Assembly: GCA_041628815.1 (NCBI GenBank)
Contig: JBFKOL010000303.1
Coordinates: 1 to 5,460, forward strand
Length of the DNA: 5,460 nucleotides
Source: JBFKOL01 sp041628815
GTDB taxonomy: Bacteria > Bacteroidota > Bacteroidia > Chitinophagales > Saprospiraceae
Direction of reading: 5' to 3'
Within the stretch, counting starts at the first letter, position 1; every line of letters begins with the position of its first letter. Shown piece after piece: positions 1 through 5,460 of the stretch. Both the position numbers and the translations under genes were made by a program. The notes beneath the pieces are model-generated. The model was not told where the DNA came from and did no database searches. It saw only the letters and a list, made by a program, of their open reading frames with translations.

Positions 1-807
1 ATCAACTACTGGTGTGCCAATCAGACTGTGATGCAACGGTCTCTTGCAGCCAAAAATTTAAGAGAAGCACAAATCGGGCTGATGGCCGGCGGTGTAATGA
101 AGTACCTGATGGCCGTAGTGATTGTCATACCTGGAATCGCTCTTAGTGGTATATTGGGACCTGAAGGCCTGGAAGATCCTGATATGGCGTTTCCTTACCT
201 TGTCTCCAACTTCCTACCCGTGGGATTAAAGGGAATCATTCTCTGCGCCTTGTTTGCCTCACTGATGAGCACCGTCGACTCAACCTATAACTCTCTTGCC
301 ACCTTGTTCTCCATTGACATTTATAAGACATACATTAACAAAAATGCCTCGGAGTACGAGATAGTTTCCACCGGAAGAAAGGTAATCCTGCTTTCACTGG
401 TTTCCGGTATTACGATGGGACTGGTATTACTTATCCTCAAATTTAAGGACCCGGGTGCAGCTTTCACACACACCCTAAACGAATTGCGATACTACATTAA
501 CTGTGGCATCGTAGTTCTGATCTGTGGTGCCGCAACACTCATCGCGCCCCGGCAAAGGACAGCCATACTTGCTTTCTTCAGCACCATCCCCCTGCATCTG
601 CTGTTCATCCAGCTTTTTCCGGGCATGAACTATTTTGTCCGGGCATTCTGGGTGATTTTTTGTGGTTATGTACTGCTATCGCTATTGCACACGTCTCCCA
701 GATGGAAAGAATACCGTGAATGGACACCAGACCACCCTACGGACATCAAACAAATGGGATGGGGACTATTGATTTCACTCGTCGTATTGCATATCGTATT
801 TCATTGA
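1..807 (+). CDS. Sodium:solute symporter (SSS/SLC5-like), C-terminal half, 5' end outside window
   Basis: This reading frame is open from the first base and ends at TGA 805-807, giving 268 visible residues. The family cotransports sodium with a sugar or other small solute across the inner membrane. The segment NYWCANQTVMQRSLAAKN (residues 2-19) matches the conserved SSS/SGLT stretch usually written W-C-x-[DN]-Q-x-x-x-Q-R-x-L-[AS]-A-K-N. A second family signature follows: a hydrophobic helix ending in LMSTVDSTYNS and then TLFSIDIYK, with the ASEYE and GRK that normally come next. The Ser-Thr in MSTVDS lies where SSS proteins place sodium-site hydroxyl residues (alignment by eye). About six or seven hydrophobic helices follow, the last at the extreme C terminus. 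Full members are about 500-580 residues, so roughly half is missing to the left. The substrate cannot be assigned. An ATG at 31 and a GTG at 28 are internal codons, not starts. The gene converges on the receptor gene with a 3-base gap. Confidence 0.93.
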   Translation: MNYWCANQTVMQRSLAAKNLREAQIGLMAGGVMKYLMAVVIVIPGIALSGILGPEGLEDPDMAFPYLVSNFLPVGLKGIILCALFASLMSTVDSTYNSLATLFSIDIYKTYINKNASEYEIVSTGRKVILLSLVSGITMGLVLLILKFKDPGAAFTHTLNELRYYINCGIVVLICGAATLIAPRQRTAILAFFSTIPLHLLFIQLFPGMNYFVRAFWVIFCGYVLLSLLHTSPRWKEYREWTPDHPTDIKQMGWGLLISLVVLHIVFH

Positions 808-810
808 TCC

Positions 811-2838
811 TTAAATCCCCATTCGGACTCCTCCGTAGAAGTATACACCAGGACCCGGTTCATAGTATCGTCCACCAAATGCGTTGATTCTTATGTTGTC
901 ATGATAGAAAGTGTCCAGGAGGTTTTCAATACCGAAAAAAGGCGATATCATAAATCCTTTCATTTTCCATGAATGACCAGCACTGAAGGACAGCAGTGAA
1001 TAAGCCCTGTCGTAAACGTCGTTTTTGTTATTCAAGGCGATGCTTCCAGTGGACCTTAACAGCAATCCGGCCCGAAGCCCGTTATCCTGTCGGTAGGAAA
1101 GTGAGATGCTTCCGTGACGCTGGGGCACACCGGGGATATCATTGCCGGAAAAGTCTTGACCGGATTCTACAAAATCATCAAAGGAATAGTCTGCAATCGT
1201 CAGGGCACCATCTATATACCAGTACTTCAAGGGGTTCATCGAGACTTCCAATTCGATACCTTTTCTCGTAGATCGCGCACTATTCTTGTAAAAATCACGA
1301 CCAGGAAATTCATCGAGCTCAAACGATATTATGTCATCTCTTGTCTCTATGTGAAATAGCGCCGCAGACATTGAAATCCGGGAATGACTGAGCCTGTAGC
1401 CCAACTCGAAATTGACAGCTTTTTGAGGCAAGAGTTCCATGTTGAACCCCCCGGCGCCAGAGGGGTTGGAGGACAGTTCGCTCAGCGCAGGAGTTTCAAA
1501 ACTGGTAGATGTGTTAGCAAAAAGGAAATGGCCTGCATTGATTCTGAAGTTCACTCCCAGGCTTGGATTTAAGGAATGATAAGACTGTTTGCCGGAGTCA
1601 TCCCCGTCGGTCAAGAAATGGTCTCCGGCCTTCAACTGGTTTAGATCAAGCCGCAGACCGCCACTCCATTCCCACCTATCGATGATGTATCTATCGAGAA
1701 CGTACAAGCTTTGTTGGTGAAATGATTCTAACTGATCAAAGTTCAATTCTCGTTTGATACCCATTTCGTTGATATACCTCTTGCGATCATCTCTTTGAAA
1801 ACCCCATTCCAGTCCAATTAATAACTTGTTCACACCTTGACGAAGAACCTTGTCGATAGAATAATCGGCATTTAATCCACCATACAACCTGTCAAGTTCT
1901 ATCCAACCCCCATTGGCAAATGGGAGCCGACCCGCAAAAGATCGCGAGGAAAGATAAATGCCTCCCCTGAAGTTTTCACCATCATATTGGGCACTGCCCT
2001 TCATCTGACGGACGGTTTCGCCTGCATTAAAATGTACATTTCTATCTCTTGCGTTATAGGGCGTGGTAGCTGATGCTGCCAGATCGATGCCTCCGGGATC
2101 AAGAGCTTCAGGGCTGTCCATATAAGACAAGTTCCACATCCATTGTTCATTTCCTTTTGCGTCCAAAACGCCGTTGTATCCGATGATGGTACTTTGAAAG
2201 CTTGAATGGGTGCGATGTCCTTCTGAAGTCATATGACTCAACCGGATTTGATGTCTGGCGGAGCCCGAAATAAATCCACCCCCAAGGCTGAGCTGTCTCG
2301 AAGCGAATGAGGCACCCGATGCGTATCCATTCAGGTAGTTCTGGTCGAAATCCTTGACGGTTGTAATGCGGATAACACCGCCGGAGGCGTTGCCATGCAA
2401 TACAGAAGAAGGTCCCCTCAATACTTCAATTGAATGCAGGTTGAGGAGATCGAGATTATCCACCTGCCCCTGACCATCCGGGGTGGTCTCCTCGAATCCA
2501 TCTACTATCAATTTGACACCACGGATGCCAAATGAAGCACGCGCTCCAAATCCTCGCAGAGAAATGCGGAGGTCCTGTGCATAATTGGTGGCGTTATTTG
2601 CAAAAAGACCCGGCACGACACTTAAAAAGTCATTAAGACTCACGTATGGTTTGGGTGGCAAGGATTCCACCTGGACCAGAGAAACGGATCTGACCGAACG
2701 TACAGATTCTACGGGAATGCGCTCTGCAGAAATCACTACACTGTCGAGGAGGTACGTGTTGTCCTTCTGACCGTATAAGTACATATTGAACAGCATGAGG
2801 AGGGTCATTAAGACCATCCCAGGGAAATAGCGTCTCAT
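811..2838 (-). CDS. TonB-dependent outer-membrane receptor, YncD/PqqU-like
   Basis: The 675-residue product is a TonB-dependent outer-membrane transporter. Residues 1-23 form a signal peptide with probable cleavage near LYG/Q. A TonB-box-like DSVVISAER lies at 32-40. The plug domain (about 48-160) shows RISLRGFGARASFGIRG (91-107), VDG (112-114), PDGQGQVDN (120-128), IEVLRGPSSVLHGN (137-150) and GGVIRI (153-158). The rest is a 22-strand-type beta-barrel rich in alternating aromatic and polar residues, ending in the NLLD motif and GGRYYEPGPG (655-664). There is no N-terminal carboxypeptidase-like or STN domain and no linked SusD gene, so it is not a SusC-type glycan receptor. The RGFGAR-x-x-FG-[IV]-RG, PDGQGQ and GRY-[FY]-EP-x-PG pattern and the length (YncD is about 700 residues) recall E. 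coli YncD/PqqU, which takes up PQQ. That assignment is from memory of the family, not a search. It lies 24 bases downstream of the cytochrome c gene and is probably co-transcribed. The C terminus (VRMGI) lacks the usual terminal Phe or Trp. Confidence 0.93.
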   Translation of the reverse strand: MRRYFPGMVLMTLLMLFNMYLYGQKDNTYLLDSVVISAERIPVESVRSVRSVSLVQVESLPPKPYVSLNDFLSVVPGLFANNATNYAQDLRISLRGFGARASFGIRGVKLIVDGFEETTPDGQGQVDNLDLLNLHSIEVLRGPSSVLHGNASGGVIRITTVKDFDQNYLNGYASGASFASRQLSLGGGFISGSARHQIRLSHMTSEGHRTHSSFQSTIIGYNGVLDAKGNEQWMWNLSYMDSPEALDPGGIDLAASATTPYNARDRNVHFNAGETVRQMKGSAQYDGENFRGGIYLSSRSFAGRLPFANGGWIELDRLYGGLNADYSIDKVLRQGVNKLLIGLEWGFQRDDRKRYINEMGIKRELNFDQLESFHQQSLYVLDRYIIDRWEWSGGLRLDLNQLKAGDHFLTDGDDSGKQSYHSLNPSLGVNFRINAGHFLFANTSTSFETPALSELSSNPSGAGGFNMELLPQKAVNFELGYRLSHSRISMSAALFHIETRDDIISFELDEFPGRDFYKNSARSTRKGIELEVSMNPLKYWYIDGALTIADYSFDDFVESGQDFSGNDIPGVPQRHGSISLSYRQDNGLRAGLLLRSTGSIALNNKNDVYDRAYSLLSFSAGHSWKMKGFMISPFFGIENLLDTFYHDNIRINAFGGRYYEPGPGVYFYGGVRMGI

Positions 2839-2862
2839 CTTAATGAAGGGCTTGAAATGATG

Positions 2863-3255
2863 TCAACGCAGCTCTTCGAGGTATTCCACTACCAACTCAA
2901 TCTGTTGGGCGCTGAGAATTTCCTTATACGGGGTCATCAAACCTTTTCCATTGGTTACCTGAGCAATGCGTTCTTCTTTGGAAAGCGTTGAAATGGACAA
3001 ATCTTTGGCTCCGCTAACACCCAGCTTTCCATCGGCACCATGACAGATTACACAATATTGTTTGTAGATCAACTGGCCCCTTCTGTTCGATGGTCTTTCC
3101 TCATCGGAAGATGTTTCGGCAGGTGTGTTTGCTGAGGTGGATGCAGCTGGATCAACCGAACTTGATTCTGCCGCCGACTTTTTATCCCCGCCGCAAGCCA
3201 TCAAAAGAAATAGCATCATCGAAATAAAAACAGTAAATCCGTGCGATCTTTTCAT
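2863..3255 (-). CDS. Small lipoprotein cytochrome c (class I, single heme)
   Basis: The product is 130 residues. A positively charged start (MKRSHG) and a hydrophobic stretch lead into the lipobox LMAC, so Cys21 is the predicted lipidated residue. Residues 24-57 form a low-complexity Ser/Ala/Thr/Glu tether. The compact heme domain (about 58-130) has a single CVICH motif at 68-72 (Cys68, Cys71, His72). It is followed by GADGKLG, and Met107 in KGLMTPY is the likely sixth ligand. The C-terminal amphipathic helix (QIELVVEYLEELR) is typical of class I cytochromes c. It probably shuttles electrons on the periplasmic face of a membrane. Whether it is attached to the inner or outer membrane is unclear, since no clear Bacteroidota surface-export signal follows Cys21. 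The donor and acceptor are unknown. It is the first gene of a likely two-gene operon with the receptor. The start codon follows an AT-rich leader with a weak AGGA just before ATG. Confidence 0.93.
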   Translation of the reverse strand: MKRSHGFTVFISMMLFLLMACGGDKKSAAESSSVDPAASTSANTPAETSSDEERPSNRRGQLIYKQYCVICHGADGKLGVSGAKDLSISTLSKEERIAQVTNGKGLMTPYKEILSAQQIELVVEYLEELR

Positions 3256-3301
3256 ATCCTGAAATTAGTTGTCATGTATAAATAAACCCTTTTGGAGCCT
3301 T

Positions 3302-3309
3302 CAAAAATA
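3302..3309 (-). promoter_or_regulatory. Candidate Bacteroidota -7 element for the cytochrome c/receptor operon
   Basis: On the minus strand this reads TATTTTTG, an exact match to TAnnTTTG. It lies 46 bases before the cytochrome ATG, almost the same spacing (45 bases) as the -7 element of trxB. No TTG is found 19-21 bases upstream, because that space is occupied by the putative trxB terminator. This is therefore a half-site promoter call; transcription could instead continue from trxB. Confidence 0.4.
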
Positions 3310-3312
3310 GCT

Positions 3313-3338
3313 AAAAAAATATTGTGATTCTCACACAA
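3313..3338 (-). terminator. Weak intrinsic terminator after trxB
   Basis: About 20 bases past the trxB stop, the minus strand reads TTG-(TG)-TGA-GAA-TCA-CAA and then TA and seven T. This makes a 6-bp stem with a 2-base bulge and a 3-base loop, followed by a T tract. The stem is short and AT-rich, so termination is probably partial. It supports separating trxB from the cytochrome/receptor pair. Confidence 0.4.
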
Positions 3339-3357
3339 GACAAGTCATCCAAAATGG

Positions 3358-4302
3358 TTAGAGAATTCCTTTTTCCACAAGATACCTTTCCGCATCAAGT
3401 GCAGCCATACATCCTGTTCCTGCTGCGGTAACGGCCTGGCGATAAACCTTGTCAGCCGCATCGCCCGAAGCGAAGACACCTTCTACATGAGTCTTGGATG
3501 TACCAGGCATTACCTTTAGATACCCGGTCTCATCCATTTTGAGCCAGTCTTTAAAAATACCTGTGTTGGGTTTGTGTCCAATGGCCACAAAAAAGGCTTT
3601 GACCGCCAATTCTGATTCTTCACCAGTCACGTTATTCTTCACCTTGACACCTGTTACTTCTTCGTCACCCAGTACTTCGACAGCCGAAGTGTTCCAATGC
3701 ACGGTGATGTTTTTATTGTTAAATACCCGGTCCTGCATGATTTTGGATGCCCTCATTTCATCCCTTCTTACAAGTATGTGCACGTTTGGGCAAAGTTTTG
3801 CGAGGTAGGTAGCCTCTTCGGCAGCAGTATCTCCACCCCCCACGATGGCCACATCCAGTCCCTTGAAGAAGAAACGATCACAGACCGCACAGGCAGAAAC
3901 ACCTTTGTTCATGAGGCGCTGTTCGGATTCCAGTCCCAACCATTTCGCACTGGCACCTGTCGAAATAATTACTGTATGGGAGCGTATTTCTTCTCCTGAC
4001 TCGGTTATAATCTTGTGCACCGGCCCGGTAAAATCCACTTTGGATATCATCTCGTACCTCACTTCGGTACCAAATCTTTCTGCCTGTTTTCTAAAATCAT
4101 CCATCATCTGTGGGCCCATAATGCCTTCCGGATATCCTGGGTAATTTTCCACATCGGTGGTAATCATCAGTTGACCTCCAGGCTCAGGACCCGTAAATAG
4201 CACGGGATCCATTCCAGCCCTGGCGGCATAAATGGCCGCCGTGTATCCGGCAGGACCTGAACCGATGATCACACATATTTTCGTTTCTGACATATCGAAC
4301 AT
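3358..4302 (-). CDS. trxB: Thioredoxin reductase (NADPH, FAD-dependent)
   Basis: The 314-residue product matches the size of low-molecular-weight bacterial thioredoxin reductases, which use NADPH and FAD to reduce thioredoxin in the cytoplasm. The N-terminal FAD-binding motif GSGPAG is at 14-19, followed by PGGQL (41-45) and VENYPG (51-56). The redox-active pair is CAVC at 138-141. The NADPH domain has GGGDTAAEEA (155-164) and the 2'-phosphate-binding VRRDEMRA (178-185). The second FAD motif ASGDAADKVYRQAVTAAGTG begins around 278. A conserved Gly usually follows the CxxCD motif (CDGF), but here it is Arg143 (CDRF), a small oddity. The start could be the first ATG (4302) or the in-frame ATG three codons later (4293, giving MSETK). 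Neither has a Shine-Dalgarno sequence; the first has an A-rich leader typical of Bacteroidota. It has its own promoter and is followed by a weak terminator. No thioredoxin gene is in the window. Confidence 0.97.
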   Translation of the reverse strand: MFDMSETKICVIIGSGPAGYTAAIYAARAGMDPVLFTGPEPGGQLMITTDVENYPGYPEGIMGPQMMDDFRKQAERFGTEVRYEMISKVDFTGPVHKIITESGEEIRSHTVIISTGASAKWLGLESEQRLMNKGVSACAVCDRFFFKGLDVAIVGGGDTAAEEATYLAKLCPNVHILVRRDEMRASKIMQDRVFNNKNITVHWNTSAVEVLGDEEVTGVKVKNNVTGEESELAVKAFFVAIGHKPNTGIFKDWLKMDETGYLKVMPGTSKTHVEGVFASGDAADKVYRQAVTAAGTGCMAALDAERYLVEKGIL

Positions 4303-4347
4303 TTTAGGTTATAATGCCTCGTGGGCAAGGTGGTTCAACGAAAAGCA

Positions 4348-4377
4348 CAAAAGTAGAAAACTGAAACAATAAAACAA
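4348..4377 (-). promoter_or_regulatory. Bacteroidota sigma(A)-type promoter for trxB
   Basis: The minus strand carries TTG (4377-4375), a 19-base spacer, and TACTTTTG (4355-4348). This is an exact fit to the Bacteroidota housekeeping consensus of a -33 TTG and a -7 TAnnTTTG. The -7 element ends 45 bases before the trxB ATG, predicting a leader of roughly 40 nucleotides. It lies within the 204-base divergent region shared with the lipoprotein gene. Confidence 0.7.
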
Positions 4378-4506
4378 CCGAATGGTTGGAACACCGAAAA
4401 CATGATATTATGTCCGCTGAAAGGAGGGTTATTCTTTGGTTAAAACACCCGGTCCTACTTGCATGTTTAAAGCATTGATTTTAACTAGGTGAATCACTTT
4501 GTGGCC

Positions 4507-5205
4507 ATGAAGAAGATATTTATTATATCCCTAGTTTTGTTTCTTTGTATCTCCTGCACAGTTAATGATCGCATTGCAGTTTTCGAGGATCAAGGTTTAG
4601 CCGGATCCATTGACGAGCGGGACTATGTGGAGTATATCGATACCGACGCCTTTGAAGCCCAACTGACGTTCCTTGGGATGGGATCTCAATACTTCATCTT
4701 CGAATGTTCCGTAGAAAATTTTTCATCAGATACAATCTTCATGTATGCCGAAGATTACCGCATGGACACTGGTCTCGGCAAATTATTGTCGCCCTATACC
4801 CAAGACGAACTGATCGACTTGCTTCAACATGAGAAAAGCCAATGGAAAAAAGAAAAAAAGAATCGAACGATCTGGAATTCTATTGTTGCAGGACTTGGTG
4901 TCGTCGCGGCGGCAGCATCGGGATCCGGCGTAGCAGAAAACGTTTTTTACAGTGCAGAACCCCTGGCTTTTATTTTTGAAGAACGCAGCTTTTACCAGCG
5001 AAATATCAAGTCGGTCGAGGATGAAATGGCCTACGTATTCGATATGGGATTCGAAGATGAAGTGATCCCTCCCGGTGCTACCCTTTTCAAGGATTTGTTG
5101 TTCCCACTTCAACTGGTGACAGATGATGTGCACATAGTCTACGAAAACGACAGGCAAAGTGACGAATGCTGGTTCGATGAAAGAATATTCAAGAGGCCTC
5201 GATGA
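4507..5205 (+). CDS. Hypothetical lipoprotein with an internal hydrophobic segment
   Basis: I do not recognise this 232-residue protein. ATG 4507 is preferred because it gives a classical signal sequence (MKKIFIISLVLFLCISC) with the lipobox-like CIS-Cys17. In-frame GTG codons at 4489 and 4501 would put extra residues before it, and a TAG at 4486-4488 closes the frame upstream. Residues about 18-95 are acidic and aromatic and look like beta strands (FEAQLTFLGM, QYFIFECSVENF). A charged stretch, KSQWKKEKKNR, follows around 110-120. Next comes a 22-residue Gly/Ala-rich hydrophobic segment (122-143, IWNSIVAGLGVVAAAASG) that could be membrane-inserted or a packed helix. The C-terminal part contains EVIPPGATLFKDLLFP, resembling the 'pro-proline, polarised strand' ending of small envelope beta-sandwich domains. 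It is divergent from trxB. No clear TAnnTTTG promoter precedes it, and no T-tract terminator follows. Confidence 0.8.
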   Translation: MKKIFIISLVLFLCISCTVNDRIAVFEDQGLAGSIDERDYVEYIDTDAFEAQLTFLGMGSQYFIFECSVENFSSDTIFMYAEDYRMDTGLGKLLSPYTQDELIDLLQHEKSQWKKEKKNRTIWNSIVAGLGVVAAAASGSGVAENVFYSAEPLAFIFEERSFYQRNIKSVEDEMAYVFDMGFEDEVIPPGATLFKDLLFPLQLVTDDVHIVYENDRQSDECWFDERIFKRPR

Positions 5206-5283
5206 CCACTACGGGTAATTTCGGCCAGCTTTCAAAACTGAAGCAAAAATCCATCCCACAGAGGCCAAACGTATATCCGTAAT

Positions 5284-5357
5284 TCTTGTTGCAAGAGTCT
5301 GGGCAGGCCCCTCTGCACAGTCGCCTGCAAAAGTAGGTTATCCCAAATGCAACAAGA
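5284..5357. repeat. Nested inverted repeat (10-bp outer stem, 6-bp inner stem)
   Basis: TCTTGTTGCA at 5284-5293 pairs perfectly with TGCAACAAGA at 5348-5357. Between them, GCAGGC at 5303-5308 pairs with GCCTGC at 5323-5328. Transcribed in either direction, this would form a two-tier stem-loop. There is no T tract immediately after it on the plus strand, so it is not an obvious terminator. Confidence 0.5.
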
Positions 5358-5414
5358 CATGGCGATCTTTGTCTAATGTCCGATGAAAGACCCTGCTGAT
5401 CGCATTATATTTGA

Positions 5415-5460
5415 ATGGTGCCCAATCAAATCGTCAATAAAGCTGACCTGGTTTATTTAC
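5415..5460 (+). CDS. Possible N-terminal fragment of a gene running off the right edge
   Basis: An ATG at 5415, directly after an in-frame TGA, opens 15 codons (MVPNQIVNKADLVYL) that continue past the window. There is no clear ribosome binding site. The TATATTTG at 5406-5413 lies too close upstream to serve this ATG except as a leaderless or internal start. The product is not recognisable from 15 residues. Confidence 0.15.
   Translation, partial: MVPNQIVNKADLVYL

Larger units (their letters stand above)
5206..5460. other. 255-base right-end region without an established gene
   Basis: No convincing complete gene is present. Short frames are open: a 26-codon ATG frame from 5202 overlapping the lipoprotein stop as ATGA, a plus frame of about 55 codons without an ATG, and an antisense Cys-rich frame of about 70 codons. 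None has a plausible start and known motif together. Three exact TAnnTTTG matches occur: minus strand at 5266-5273 (with TTG 18 bases upstream), minus strand at 5328-5335 (TTG 17 bases upstream), and plus strand at 5406-5413 (no TTG). Several inverted repeats occur, the best at 5284-5357; another pairs GCGATC 5362-5367 with GATCGC 5398-5403. The region could be a dispersed repeat, a small RNA locus, or the upstream region of a gene beyond the edge. Confidence 0.5.

Noticed and set aside
996..1572. Plus-strand frames of 62-91 codons opposite the receptor gene
   Set aside because: They are shadows of the beta-barrel coding sequence; no starts with leaders and no motifs.
2680..2710. SVRSVRSV tandem repeat near the receptor N terminus
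   Set aside because: Only two short copies lie between the TonB box and the plug; too short to be more than local low complexity.
3494..4200. Several plus-strand frames of 61-104 codons opposite trxB
   Set aside because: They are fully antisense to a highly conserved thioredoxin reductase and show no coherent domain.
4430..4460. TATTCTTTG or TACTTGCA as a promoter for the lipoprotein gene
   Set aside because: The first has one extra base between TA and TTTG, the second mismatches two of four TTTG positions, and neither has a well-placed TTG.
4845..4860. A AAA AAG slippery heptamer in phase within the lipoprotein gene
   Set aside because: It fits the -1 frameshift pattern, but it arises from a Lys/Glu-rich stretch. 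The -1 product runs only about 35 codons of Arg/Cys-rich sequence, and no clear stimulatory structure was seen.
4783..5157. 124-codon minus-strand open frame inside the lipoprotein gene
   Set aside because: It is antisense to a frame with a clear signal sequence and lipobox, and its own product has no recognisable motif or export signal. It is most likely a shadow.
5202..5282. 26-codon ATG frame overlapping the lipoprotein stop as ATGA (MTTTGNFGQLSKL...)
   Set aside because: The coupling geometry is suggestive, but the frame is very short, has no ribosome binding site of its own, and competes with other open frames in the same stretch.
5206..5460. tRNA, rRNA, CRISPR array or integron attC site
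   Set aside because: No cloverleaf with CCA-type end, no rRNA motifs, no repeated spacer units, and no RYYYAAC/GTTRRRY core pair were found.

Overview
The window looks like chromosomal DNA from a Bacteroidota bacterium, possibly a marine or Cytophagales-like lineage (the lineage is a guess). Three things support the phylum. Intergenic regions carry the Bacteroidota promoter signature (TTG, about 19 bases, TAnnTTTG). Translation starts mostly lack a strong Shine-Dalgarno sequence. The gene content is also typical: a TonB-dependent receptor, lipobox-bearing lipoproteins and an SSS-family sodium symporter.

Layout. Positions 1-807 (+) hold the C-terminal half of a sodium:solute symporter that enters from beyond the left edge. 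It converges, with a 3-base gap, on a minus-strand pair: a TonB-dependent outer-membrane receptor (2838-811) preceded by a small lipoprotein cytochrome c (3255-2863). The two are 24 bases apart and probably form one operon. Upstream of them, also on the minus strand, is thioredoxin reductase trxB (4302-3358), with its own near-consensus promoter and a weak terminator. The 204-base region at 4303-4506 is divergent. To its right, on the plus strand, lies an unrecognised lipoprotein gene (4507-5205). The last 255 bases (5206-5460) hold no gene I can establish. They do contain a 10-bp nested inverted repeat, an unexpected cluster of -7-like motifs, and possibly the first codons of a gene running off the right edge.

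How the genes may work together. trxB is housekeeping redox metabolism and is probably transcribed separately. The most interesting pairing is the cytochrome c and the receptor. The receptor's plug and C-terminal motifs resemble the YncD/PqqU group, whose E. coli member imports pyrroloquinoline quinone (PQQ). A periplasm-facing cytochrome c is the usual kind of electron acceptor for PQQ-dependent dehydrogenases. A cofactor-scavenging plus electron-transfer unit is therefore a reasonable but unproven reading. No complete novel multi-gene system is visible; the least explained parts are the orphan lipoprotein and the right-hand 255 bases.
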